25,219 nucleotides of DNA from DASZHJ01 sp035581425 (GTDB lineage Bacteria > Pseudomonadota > Alphaproteobacteria > ATCC43930 > CGMCC-115725): positions 1-25,219 of the forward strand of contig DATJVP010000095.1 in NCBI GenBank assembly GCA_035581425.1, given 5' to 3'. A program made the translations under genes and the position numbers. The notes beneath the pieces were generated by a model. It was not told the DNA's origin and made no database searches. It saw only the letters and a list, made by a program, of their open reading frames with translations. Of this stretch, positions 1-7,527 are shown piece by piece (within the stretch, counting starts at the first letter, position 1; each line of letters starts with the position of its first letter).

Positions 1-1479
1 GAGCTGGAAGCTGCTCGGATAGACCGACGTCAGCATCACCGCGAAGATCGAGCCGGCGAGACCGGCGAAAGCGGCGCCGAGGCCGTACGCCAGGAGCTTG
101 ACCTCCACCAGATTGACGCCGAGCGCCTGCGCGACGTCCTCGTCGTCGCGCACCGCCAACCAGGCCCGCCCGAGGCGAGAGTTTTCGAGGCGCCAGGCGC
201 AATAGGCGGCGAAGCCGGAGGCGATCAGCGTCAGATAGAAGAGGTCGACGGGGTCGGCGAGTTCGAAGGCCCCGATCCTGGGCTTCGGGATCTGCAGGAT
301 GCCCTGGGCGCCGCCGAGCAACGGCGCGGCCATGTCCGACTGGACGATGACGCGCACGATCTCGCCGAGCCCCATGGTCGCGACCGCCAGGTAGTCGCCG
401 CGCACGCCGAGCACCGGAATGCCGAACAGCACGCCGACGACGACCGAAGCGAGAACCGACAGCGGCGCCGCGGCCCAGAAAGAAAGGCTCGGCAGCGGGG
501 TATAGGAGGCGAGCGCATGCGGACTGTCGGCGGTCAGAAGCGCCGTCGCATAGGCGCCGACCGCGAAGAAGGCGACGAAGCCGAGATCCAGGAGGCCGGC
601 GAGCCCGACCTCGAGGTTGAGGCCCATGCCCATCAGCGTATAGAGCCCGACCAGCATCATCACCTGGCCGATGTAGGAGCCGGCGAGGACCGGCATCAGG
701 ACGAGGAGCGCGACGAGAGCCAAGATCCGTAGCGCTCTCGCCTGACGTCGTCGGCTCGGCGACAACCCAGCCATGGCCTCGCCAAGTCTCGCGCGCAAAG
801 CGCCCATCCAGAGCGCCGCGCCCGCGCTCGCGACGAGGAAGATCGCCGCCGCGCCGCCGGGTTCGAGTCCCTCCCAGGAATAGAACGCCTGACGCACTGC
901 ATCGGCGGCTGCGTTCGATTGCAGAAGGATCTGGATGAGTTCCTGGAAAACGCCGAAGACGATGACGAAAGCGAGGCCGATCAGCAGCGGATCGCGGACC
1001 CGCCGGGAAGTGAGCGCCAAGGCTGCGCCGATCGCTCCCAGGAACGTCGCTGCGGCGATGAGAATCAGGCCGCCGAGCGGCGCGCCGAGCCCGAAGGTCA
1101 GCGTCCTTGAGAGGATCGGCGAGAGCGCGATGAAAATCTGGCGGAGCGGCAGGGTCTGCATCCCCAACGCCAGGAGAGCGAGCAGAAATCCGGCGGCGGC
1201 TCCGGCGACGAGGCCGGCAGCGGCGGCGGGCAGCGGCTTCGGGGGCGGCGAGCGCAGGACCGTCGCCGCTCCCGCGCCGAGCGCGATCGCGATCAGGGCG
1301 GCCTGCCCGAGCGAGACGACGTCGACGACGATCCAGCGTCGGTCGAACATCGGCTGGATGCCGACGACCGCGATATAGACGGCGACCGCGCCGAAGACGA
1401 GCCCGATCCGAACGGCGTCCCTCAGCAGAGCGCGTCCTCCGCCGGCGCCGCCGCCCGCCGCGGTCGGGACGGCGCTCAT
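1..1479 (-). CDS. livM: LivM-type ABC transporter permease, N-terminally extended (C-terminus cut by window edge)
   Basis: Inner-membrane permease of a branched-chain amino acid (HAAT) type ABC importer, the partner of the LivH-like gene just upstream. It reads open from an ATG at 1479 to base 1, giving 493 visible residues and no stop. The LivM core is clear: MGMGLNLEVGLAGLLDLGFV from about residue 285, then a YLAVATMGLGEIVR segment and a VRDDEDVAQALGVN coupling-loop region. The start overlaps the livH stop by four bases (ATGA, 1476-1479), which indicates translational coupling. The core normally begins near residue 30-40, so about 250 extra residues precede it, containing several hydrophobic stretches. 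This is longer than the roughly 100-residue extension of E. coli LivM. The ATP-binding genes livG and livF probably follow beyond the left edge. The family is certain. The substrate is not: such permeases also carry amides, urea and aromatic or betaine compounds. Confidence 0.93.
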   Translation of the reverse strand, partial: MSAVPTAAGGGAGGGRALLRDAVRIGLVFGAVAVYIAVVGIQPMFDRRWIVVDVVSLGQAALIAIALGAGAATVLRSPPPKPLPAAAAGLVAGAAAGFLLALLALGMQTLPLRQIFIALSPILSRTLTFGLGAPLGGLILIAAATFLGAIGAALALTSRRVRDPLLIGLAFVIVFGVFQELIQILLQSNAAADAVRQAFYSWEGLEPGGAAAIFLVASAGAALWMGALRARLGEAMAGLSPSRRRQARALRILALVALLVLMPVLAGSYIGQVMMLVGLYTLMGMGLNLEVGLAGLLDLGFVAFFAVGAYATALLTADSPHALASYTPLPSLSFWAAAPLSVLASVVVGVLFGIPVLGVRGDYLAVATMGLGEIVRVIVQSDMAAPLLGGAQGILQIPKPRIGAFELADPVDLFYLTLIASGFAAYCAWRLENSRLGRAWLAVRDDEDVAQALGVNLVEVKLLAYGLGAAFAGLAGSIFAVMLTSVYPSSFQL

Positions 1480-2573
1480 GCGCGCTTCTTCGCCATGCGC
1501 TCGCCCATGATCCCATAGGGGCGAAAGATCAGCACCATGATGAGAAGCGTGAACGCGATGAGGTCGCGCAGCTGGTAAGGCGCGGGAATGCCGATGCCGT
1601 CGAGGAAGAGCGCGGGCCCCACGGATTCCACGATGCCGAGGAACAGTCCGGCCAGCATTGCGCCGGGGACGCTGCCGACGCCGCCGAGCACCGCCGCGCC
1701 GAAGGCTTTGACGCCCGGCGTGAAGCCCATGAAGAAATAGACCTGCTTGAAGACGAAGGCGTAGAACACGCCGGCAATGCCCGCCATCGCGCCGCCGAGC
1801 GCGAAGGTGAAGACGACGACCTTGTTGACGTCGATCCCCATCAAGGCGGCAGCGTCCGTATCCTCGGAGACCGCGCGCATCGCAGTTCCCATCTTCGTCC
1901 GCTGGACGATCAGGTAGAGGATGATCATCGCGACGATCGCGGAGCCGATCACGAGAATGTCGACGCTGGGAATCCGCACGCTGCTGCCGATGGTATAGGC
2001 ACCGGTGAGCCATTGCGGATCGGGATAGGAGCGGATGCTCGAGCCGAAAATCCCGCGGAAGGTCTGCTCCAGAAAGAAAGAGACGCCGATCGCGCAGATC
2101 AGGGGCGCGAAGCCGCGCACGTGGCGGAATGGCCGATAAGCGAGGCGCTCCGTCAGCACTGCGATCACGGTCGAGGTCGTGACGGCGACCGCAAGAATGC
2201 CGAGCATCGCGGGAATGGGGTAGCTCTCGAGAAAGCCGGAGCGATCGAAGTACTCAGCGATGAAATAACCCGAGAACGCCCCGGTCATCATGATGTCGCC
2301 GTGGGCGAAATTGATGAGGCGGAGCACGCCATAGACCATGGTGTAGCCGAGGGCAATGAGCGCATAGACGCTGCCGAGCGTCAGGCCGAACATCACGAGG
2401 TCGAACCACTGCGCGAACTCGTAGCGGCCCTTGATCAGCGTGCCGATGGTCCCACCGACGACGACGATGGTGACACCGATCCGCAGACACCAGAGGATGA
2501 CGTCGACGAAGGTAAAACGTGCGAGCGTGCTCAGACGGGGGATCAGAGTGCGATCCGCAGCCGTATCGGCCAT
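1476..2573 (-). CDS. livH: LivH-type branched-chain amino acid ABC transporter permease
   Basis: Inner-membrane permease that pairs with the LivM-like protein. It has 365 residues, slightly longer than the usual 290-310 because about 50 residues precede the first family motif. Visible signatures are a transmembrane YALIALGYTMVYGVLRLINF segment followed by AHGDIMM near residues 85-97, a coupling loop with VSEDTDAAALMGIDVNK, and the conserved AFGAAVLGGVGSVPGAMLAG segment near the C-terminus. The ATG at 2573 is preceded by a GAGGTAG ribosome-binding site eight bases upstream. The gene follows the binding-protein gene after a 115-base GC-rich gap and is coupled to livM by an ATGA overlap. Family assignment is secure. 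The transported compound is unknown and is inferred from the neighbourhood to be a nitrogenous or aromatic substrate. Confidence 0.95.
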   Translation of the reverse strand: MADTAADRTLIPRLSTLARFTFVDVILWCLRIGVTIVVVGGTIGTLIKGRYEFAQWFDLVMFGLTLGSVYALIALGYTMVYGVLRLINFAHGDIMMTGAFSGYFIAEYFDRSGFLESYPIPAMLGILAVAVTTSTVIAVLTERLAYRPFRHVRGFAPLICAIGVSFFLEQTFRGIFGSSIRSYPDPQWLTGAYTIGSSVRIPSVDILVIGSAIVAMIILYLIVQRTKMGTAMRAVSEDTDAAALMGIDVNKVVVFTFALGGAMAGIAGVFYAFVFKQVYFFMGFTPGVKAFGAAVLGGVGSVPGAMLAGLFLGIVESVGPALFLDGIGIPAPYQLRDLIAFTLLIMVLIFRPYGIMGERMAKKRA

Positions 2574-2611
2574 TGGTAGACTACCTCGAAACGTCTGCTG
2601 AAGCCTGCCGG

Positions 2612-2666
2612 CCGGCCGCCGGGAATGTCGTCCGCTTGGAGCGGGATCGCATTCGCCGGCCGCCGG
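2612..2666. repeat. Paired GC-rich 11-mer between binding-protein and permease genes
   Basis: The 11-mer CCGGCCGCCGG occurs at 2612-2622 and again at 2656-2666, in the 115-base gap between the binding-protein stop and livH. Each copy is partly self-complementary, so the transcript could form GC hairpins here. That would fit partial termination or mRNA stabilisation giving more binding protein than permease. No U-tract follows, so it is not a clear terminator. The role is inference. Confidence 0.35.
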
Positions 2667-2688
2667 CCGTCATGGCCGTTCGTCTAGC

Positions 2689-3939
2689 TTACGGATAGAT
2701 TTTCTTGGGGTTGACGCCGGGCTTGAAGGTCGAAGGATCGGAGTTCGTGAACTGATAGACCGCCGGCTTGAACTTCGCGCACTCGCCGTAGGCATCGCAC
2801 GCGATCGGGCCGCTGATGCCTTCGAACTTGGTCGCGAAGACCGCGTCGCGGAGCGCCTTCTTGCCGATGTAGAGGTTGCCCGCGGCGTCGGTCTTGGCGA
2901 CTTTCTCGATCGCCTTGAACGCGAGCGTGGCGGCGTCATAGGCATTGGCGTGATAGCCCTCGATAGGCGCCTCGCCATAGGCCTTCTTGTACTCCTCCAC
3001 GAACTTCGGATAGCCCTTGCCCATCGCCTCCGGAGAGATGTCCGGATAGGTGATGCGGAACCCGACGACGGCAGCGCCCGCCGCCTTGATCAGGTCGGCC
3101 GCGAGCATGCCGGAGCTGCCGATGAGCTGCACCTTCTCTAGGCCCGGAACCTCTTTCGCTTGCCGCAGGATCTGCGCGCCGGCGGCGACGAAGATCGGGA
3201 AGTAGAGGAGGTCCGGCTTCTCCGTCGCCACGCGAGTCAGCATTGCGTGCATGTCGACGTCGGTCGGCTGCACGGCCTCTTCGGAGATGACTTTGCCGCC
3301 GAGCTTCTTGAAGTTCTCCGCCGTCGCCATGGCGAGGCCCTTCGCATAGGGGCTGCCGTCATGGACGGTGACGATCGTCTTCACCTTGAGAACGTTCCAC
3401 ATCCACTTGGCGTCGGCGTCGCCCTGATAGGCATCGCTATAGACCGTGCGCACGAAGCCCGCGTATTCGGGCTTGCGGTCGGCGGCCGTAAGGGGCGGAG
3501 CCGTCGGCGAGGTACCGATGCTGGTGATGCCCGCTTTCCAAAGGATCGGGGCGCCCGGCGTCGCCTCGCTCGAACAAGACGGGCCGATCACGATCACGGT
3601 GTTCGGGTTGGCCGCGAGTTTCGTCGCCGCGGTCTGGCCGCCCTCGGCGTTACAGAGCGAGTCCTCGACGTTGAACTTGACGGGATGACCGAGGAGCTTT
3701 CCGCCATGCTCCTTGATCGCGATCTCGACGGCGCGCTTCTGGTCGAGGCCGAGCGCGGTATCCGCGCCGGACAGCACCCAGTAGCCGCCGATCTGGATCG
3801 GTGCTCCCTTGGGAATGACGAAGACACCGATGTCATCCGTCACGGGTCCCTTGGTCTCCGCGGCTTGCGCAACCGCGATCGAGCCCAGGGCGACCCCGAG
3901 CGCAAGCAAACTCCGTTGAACAAACTTGTAGGCTTGCAT
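2689..3939 (-). CDS. Periplasmic substrate-binding protein of a Liv/HAAT-type ABC importer
   Basis: Captures the substrate in the periplasm and delivers it to the LivH/LivM permease encoded just downstream. It has 416 residues, normal for type I periplasmic binding proteins (Peripla_BP_6, leucine/amide-binding class). A signal peptide is visible: basic MQAYKFVQR, a hydrophobic stretch to about residue 25, and cleavage probably after AVAQA. The mature part shows the family layout: IQIGGYWVLSGADTALGLDQ, then a GHPVKFNVEDSLCNAEGGQT strand region, then VIVIGPSCSSEATPGAPIL. Two cysteine pairs (in the DSLCNAE/GPSCSSE region and in IACDAYGECAKF) may form disulfides. The ATG at 3939 follows a strong GAGGAGG site (3948-3954). 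An inverted repeat sits just upstream of that site. The substrate cannot be told from sequence. The surrounding catabolic genes suggest an N-methylated or aromatic nitrogen compound. Confidence 0.95.
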   Translation of the reverse strand: MQAYKFVQRSLLALGVALGSIAVAQAAETKGPVTDDIGVFVIPKGAPIQIGGYWVLSGADTALGLDQKRAVEIAIKEHGGKLLGHPVKFNVEDSLCNAEGGQTAATKLAANPNTVIVIGPSCSSEATPGAPILWKAGITSIGTSPTAPPLTAADRKPEYAGFVRTVYSDAYQGDADAKWMWNVLKVKTIVTVHDGSPYAKGLAMATAENFKKLGGKVISEEAVQPTDVDMHAMLTRVATEKPDLLYFPIFVAAGAQILRQAKEVPGLEKVQLIGSSGMLAADLIKAAGAAVVGFRITYPDISPEAMGKGYPKFVEEYKKAYGEAPIEGYHANAYDAATLAFKAIEKVAKTDAAGNLYIGKKALRDAVFATKFEGISGPIACDAYGECAKFKPAVYQFTNSDPSTFKPGVNPKKIYP

Positions 3940-4221
3940 GGCTTTCGCCTCCTCTATGGCGCGACAACCGCTTCGCGTTGTCTCGGTTTATGGCGTTGAT
4001 CGCAGTTCCGACGTCGAGCCGCGCGCGCGCAGCGCTTCATCAGATTTTTAGGCCCCCACAGCATTCGCCGCATGCACCGCGCTTGGCTAGGAAATGCTCA
4101 CCTTGCATTTTTCTCGCGCAGTCGACTTCTCGTCGCCGAGCACGATGCACCTTCGGTTTTTCGATCTAATCACGGGTTACACAGCAGATCAATGGCATGA
4201 ACGGCGACGCATCAGCCCGGC
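3940..4221. promoter_or_regulatory. 282-base gap upstream of the transport operon; no gene seen
   Basis: This gap separates the amidohydrolase stop from the binding-protein start and is less GC-rich than its surroundings, with several A/T runs (for example TTTTTAGG near 4047 and GCATTTTTCTC near 4105). It most likely carries the promoter of the transport operon, read leftward. A 63-codon open frame on the plus strand (3978-4169) has no recognisable protein and no good ribosome-binding site, so I do not call it. No terminator with a clear stem and T-tract was found for the amidohydrolase operon. Confidence 0.5.
3963..3982 (-). promoter_or_regulatory. Inverted repeat in the leader of the substrate-binding protein gene
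   Basis: A perfect 6-base inverted repeat (GACAAC at 3963-3968, GTTGTC at 3977-3982) with an 8-base loop lies 24 bases before the start codon and 9 bases before the ribosome-binding site. It could be an operator half-site pair or a leader hairpin that affects translation. It is short enough to arise by chance. Confidence 0.3.
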
Positions 4222-5727
4222 TCAAAGATCGGAGCCTTGGGCGCTCGCATAGCGGTTGATGGGGTGATCGGTCGCCGCGAGCGCCCGGCAGAAGGCGCCG
4301 ACCGCGGGCTCGAGGCGCTCGGCGAGGCGCCGCTGGGCAACCGTGCTCCGCGCGAGACGCTCGGCCGCCGCCTCGACATCGCGCCGAAGCTGCGCAGGAT
4401 TGACGGTTAGGCACTCTCCTTCGTCGACGACGAGCCGCCCGCCCACCATCACCTTGTCGACCCCGCTCCCATCCTCGGTGTGGACGAGCTGATTGACGAG
4501 GTTGTTGAGGGGGAGATAGTTGATGTTGCCGGCGTCGAGGAAGACGATGTCCGCGAGAAAGCCCGGCTCGATCCGGCCGAGTGCGCCCGCGAAGCCGAGC
4601 GCCTTGGCGCTACCCTCCGTCGCCATCTCCAAAACCTCTGCCGTACCAAGCCACTGCTCATAGTCGGGCCCGCGCACATGCGAGGCGAGCGAGGCAATAC
4701 GCATGGCCTCGAACATGTTGAGGTTGTCGGAGCAGTTCGAGCCGTCCGTCCCGATGCCGAGATTGACGCCGAGGTCGCGCATCGCGCGCGCGGGCGCGAT
4801 GCCGGAGCCGAGGCGCATGTTGCTGCCGGGGTTGTGCGCGACCGAGGCGCCGGCGCCGGCGAGGATGCGGATCTCCTCGGCATCGAGCCAGACCGCATGC
4901 GCCGCCGTGAAGGTGGGCGCGAGCACACCGAGACGATCGAGATGGCGCGCGAGGCTCGTCCCGTAGCGGCTTCGCGCCGAAACCGCCTGTATTTTCGATT
5001 CCGCGAGGTGCATGTGGTAGCCGATGCCGTGCTCGGCGGCGAGCCGGGCCGCACCCACCATGAACTCGTCCGCGCAATGGAGCGGGATGGTCGGTGCGAC
5101 GGCAAGCCGCACCCGTTCGCGACCGAAGGGCCAGGTCCGGAGGACAGACCGGCAGATATCGAGGTGCGTATCGCCGCTGGTGCTCGCGAGGCCGCGTACC
5201 TCCGCTGCGAGCCCCGCCGGAAGCGCATCAATCAATCCGGGTATTGCCGCATAGAAGGACCTATCCGCCATCATGGGCGCGATCACCGCGCGCATTCCCG
5301 CTTCGGCGTAGGCGTTCCCAGCCGCCTCGAGGCCCTCGCGCGTCGGGATCGGAAACTCCACGAAGAGGTCGTAGCAGGCGGTGCAGCCCTTGAGCAGCAT
5401 CTCGACCGCAGCAAGCCTCGCGGCGAGCGCCTTATCCTCGGGCGAGCCGAGACGCGAGACCCAGGGGCCTGCGTTCAGCAGCAGCTCCAGCGTCCAGCGG
5501 TCTCCCACTCCCTTGGAGAGAGCCCCGTGTCCGTGCGTGTGCGCATTGACGAGGCCGGGGATGAGGATGCGCTCGCGCGCGTCGATGACGCGGGCGTCCG
5601 GCGCCTCGATCCGGCCCCAGGGCTCGATCGCGGCGATGCGCTCGCCCTCGACCAATATGTCGCTCTCGGAGATACCCGCGCGCGCGTGCGCGAGCACGCG
5701 GCCGCCGCGGAGGATCGTACGCCCCAT
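4222..5727 (-). CDS. TRZ/ATZ-family amidohydrolase (metal-dependent deaminase/hydrolase)
   Basis: Cytoplasmic metal-dependent hydrolase of the amidohydrolase superfamily, in the group holding cytosine/guanine deaminases, MTA/SAH deaminase and AtzA/TrzN chlorohydrolases. From the ATG at 5727 it has 501 residues. Metal and catalytic residues are all visible: the HxH pair H63/H65 in NAHTHGHG, H240 and E243 in MHLAESK, H277 in AAHAVW, and D328 in GIGTDGSNCSDN. A composite beta domain surrounds the barrel, ending with an MVGGRLVVDEGE stretch typical of the family. An in-frame TTG at 5736 overlaps the upstream stop as TTGA and is an alternative start. I chose the ATG because GAGAG lies just before it, but the TTG cannot be excluded. 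It follows the GhrA-like gene with no gap. The reaction may be deamination or hydrolytic removal of an amine or halide from an N-heterocycle. The substrate is unknown. Confidence 0.92.
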   Translation of the reverse strand: MGRTILRGGRVLAHARAGISESDILVEGERIAAIEPWGRIEAPDARVIDARERILIPGLVNAHTHGHGALSKGVGDRWTLELLLNAGPWVSRLGSPEDKALAARLAAVEMLLKGCTACYDLFVEFPIPTREGLEAAGNAYAEAGMRAVIAPMMADRSFYAAIPGLIDALPAGLAAEVRGLASTSGDTHLDICRSVLRTWPFGRERVRLAVAPTIPLHCADEFMVGAARLAAEHGIGYHMHLAESKIQAVSARSRYGTSLARHLDRLGVLAPTFTAAHAVWLDAEEIRILAGAGASVAHNPGSNMRLGSGIAPARAMRDLGVNLGIGTDGSNCSDNLNMFEAMRIASLASHVRGPDYEQWLGTAEVLEMATEGSAKALGFAGALGRIEPGFLADIVFLDAGNINYLPLNNLVNQLVHTEDGSGVDKVMVGGRLVVDEGECLTVNPAQLRRDVEAAAERLARSTVAQRRLAERLEPAVGAFCRALAATDHPINRYASAQGSDL

Positions 5728-5732
5728 CGCTC

Positions 5733-6659
5733 TCAATATCCCCGCTCGATGTCGACTTGATTGAGGAGCCTGCGGCCCGCGACGGCGCGGCGGACGTTCT
5801 CGGCAACATGCGGCGCGGCCGAGGCGGCGGTGCCCCAGGTGGCAACGTGCGGCGTCACCGTAATCTTTGGGTGCGACCAGAAGATGTGGTCCTCCGGCAA
5901 CGGCTCGCGCGCGAAGACATCGAGGGTCGCGGCCCCGATCTCGCCGGCGTCCAGCGCCGCGAGGAGATCCTCCTCGACGAGATGCGCGCCGCGGCCGACG
6001 TTGATGATCCGCGCCCCCCGCGGGAGCATCTTGAAGAGCCGGCGGTTGAGGATGCCCCGCGTCTCCGCCGTCAGCGGCAGGAGGCAGATCAGGATTTGCG
6101 TCTCAGCCGCGAACGCCGCGAGCTCCGCCTCGCCCGCGAAGCAGCGCACATCCTCGATGGTCTTCGGCGACCGCGCCCAGCCACGGACGTCGAAACCTGC
6201 CGCGACCAGGGTACGTGCGACTGCGGAGCCGAGTTCGCCAAGCCCCATCACGCCGACGCGGACGGAACCCTTGGGCGGCGACATCTTGTAGACCCATTTG
6301 CGTTGGGCCTGGTTCGCGGCGTGCTCGTCGAGGTAACGGTGGTAGCGCATGGTCGCCCAGAGACAGTAGTCGCGCATCCCTTCGGTGAGGCTCGGATCGA
6401 CGAGCCGTGCTACCGGAACGCCCTTGGGGAGGCTCGCGAGATCGAGCTGGTTCACGCCCGCACCCAGCGAAAGCACGGCGCGGAGATTGGGATAGCGCGC
6501 GAGCCCGTCCGGCGGCGGGGTCCAGATGAGGGCGACATCGACGGATGCGGGATCCTCGATCTGCGGCCAGAGCTCGATCGTGCCTTCCGGCAGCTCGCGC
6601 CGCAGCTCCGGCAGCCATTCCGCGGGATCGTCGAGGGTGCTGTAGAAAAGAACGCGCAT
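5733..6659 (-). CDS. GhrA-like 2-hydroxyacid dehydrogenase (glyoxylate/hydroxypyruvate reductase family)
   Basis: Cytoplasmic NAD(P)H-dependent D-2-hydroxyacid dehydrogenase that interconverts 2-oxo and 2-hydroxy acids. It has 308 residues, matching the family of about 310. The Rossmann motif GLGELG is at residues 139-144. The catalytic triad is intact: R223 in INVGRGAHL, E252 in AREPLP, and H271 in VTPHVA. The CDS starts at the ATG at 6659 with a GAGGAG ribosome-binding site that overlaps the stop region of the SDR gene upstream (gap of 8 bases). The open frame runs further upstream only as an out-of-frame shadow of the SDR gene. It ends overlapping a possible TTG start of the amidohydrolase. 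It probably reduces an oxo-acid released by the pathway, such as glyoxylate, which is inference from context. Confidence 0.93.
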   Translation of the reverse strand: MRVLFYSTLDDPAEWLPELRRELPEGTIELWPQIEDPASVDVALIWTPPPDGLARYPNLRAVLSLGAGVNQLDLASLPKGVPVARLVDPSLTEGMRDYCLWATMRYHRYLDEHAANQAQRKWVYKMSPPKGSVRVGVMGLGELGSAVARTLVAAGFDVRGWARSPKTIEDVRCFAGEAELAAFAAETQILICLLPLTAETRGILNRRLFKMLPRGARIINVGRGAHLVEEDLLAALDAGEIGAATLDVFAREPLPEDHIFWSHPKITVTPHVATWGTAASAAPHVAENVRRAVAGRRLLNQVDIERGY

Positions 6660-6667
6660 GGATCTCC

Positions 6668-7423
6668 TCAGCCCATGGAAAGGCCGCCATTGACCCGGAG
6701 GGTCTGGCCTGTGATGTAGCCGGCTTCCTCCGAGGCGAGATAGGCCATGGCAGAGGCTATCTCCTCGGGCTTGCCGTACCGGCGCATCGGCACGAGCTTC
6801 AGCGCCGCCTCGAGCCCCGCGGCATCGATCTGTCCCAGCATCTCCGTCGCGATGTAGCCCGGCGAGACCGCGTTCACGGTGATGCCATGGCGTGCCACCT
6901 CCGCGGCGATCGGACGCAGCATCATGGTGATCCCGCCCTTGGAGGCCGTGCAGACGGAATAGGCATTGCCGCCGAAATCCGCGACCTCCGTAATGCAGGA
7001 GCCGGTCGCGATGACGCGGCCGTAGCGACGCCCGATCATGTGCGGCAGCACCGCCCGCGTGGAATTGAAGAACCCGCCGAGATTGATCCCGATCGAGCGC
7101 TCCCAATCCTCGTCCGTGCTGTCGACGAAGGGCCGGTCGATGATTATGCCGGCGTTGCTGACGAGGATGTCGATCTTGCCGAATGCACTTATTCCTGAGG
7201 CAACGAGGCGCTTGGCATCATCGGCGCGGGAGATATCGGCCTGGACCACGACGGCCTCGCCGCCGGCATTCCGGATTTCTTGCGCGACGCCCTCGGCTTT
7301 CTCCTTGCTGGCGACGCAGTTCACGACGATCTTGGCGCCCTCGCGGGCGAAGCGCAGCGCCACCGCGCGACCGATACCGCGGGAGCTGCCGGTGACGATG
7401 GCAGATTTGTCCTTGAGCAGCAT
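6668..7423 (-). CDS. SDR-family oxidoreductase (FabG-like) with atypical Tyr-Lys spacing
   Basis: NAD(P)-dependent short-chain dehydrogenase/reductase of 251 residues, first gene of a minus-strand operon with the GhrA-like and amidohydrolase genes. Visible motifs are the cofactor loop TGSSRGIG (11-18), NAG (90-92), catalytic-type Ser142 in ATGSCIT, the SPGYIATEM cofactor segment, and a C-terminal GQTLRVNGG. The usual YxxxK is not present: Tyr155 is 13 residues after Ser142 as expected, but the lysine is seven residues later (Lys162), in YSVCTASK. Cys158 sits where Tyr would be if counted from the lysine. I checked this in the bases and the frame is clean. The CDS starts at the ATG at 7423, with a strong GGGAGGGG site. 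An in-frame longer version upstream lacks family residues. The product is surely an SDR. The substrate is unknown, and fatty-acid synthesis is unlikely in this setting. Confidence 0.92.
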   Translation of the reverse strand: MLLKDKSAIVTGSSRGIGRAVALRFAREGAKIVVNCVASKEKAEGVAQEIRNAGGEAVVVQADISRADDAKRLVASGISAFGKIDILVSNAGIIIDRPFVDSTDEDWERSIGINLGGFFNSTRAVLPHMIGRRYGRVIATGSCITEVADFGGNAYSVCTASKGGITMMLRPIAAEVARHGITVNAVSPGYIATEMLGQIDAAGLEAALKLVPMRRYGKPEEIASAMAYLASEEAGYITGQTLRVNGGLSMG

Positions 7424-7527
7424 GAGCCCCTCCCTTTCGTTCGATCTTAAGGGCGCGAGGGCGGCAGCGCAAAACCTGCTTGGGATTCGCCAAGTGGGAA
7501 TTCGGACGATAAGCTCCGACCCACGCA
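7424..7527. promoter_or_regulatory. Divergent promoter region between the SDR and FAD-oxidoreductase operons
   Basis: This 104-base intergenic region must carry promoters firing both ways. It holds a 5-base inverted repeat, CTTGG (7479-7483) and CCAAG (7490-7494), with a 6-base spacer, about 34 bases before the plus-strand start. The related words GGGATTCG and GGGAATTCG lie side by side at about 7482-7504. These are plausible but weak operator candidates. I did not find confident -35/-10 boxes. Confidence 0.45.

Noticed and set aside
3978..4169. Short plus-strand open frame of 63 codons in the gap before the importer operon
   Set aside because: No ribosome-binding site, no motif, and the region is better explained as the promoter and leader of the minus-strand operon.
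4480..5760. Long plus-strand open frame of 426 codons opposite the amidohydrolase
   Set aside because: It is antisense to a gene with intact catalytic motifs. Its translation is rich in Arg, Glu and Ala without any domain, as expected for a GC-rich shadow frame.
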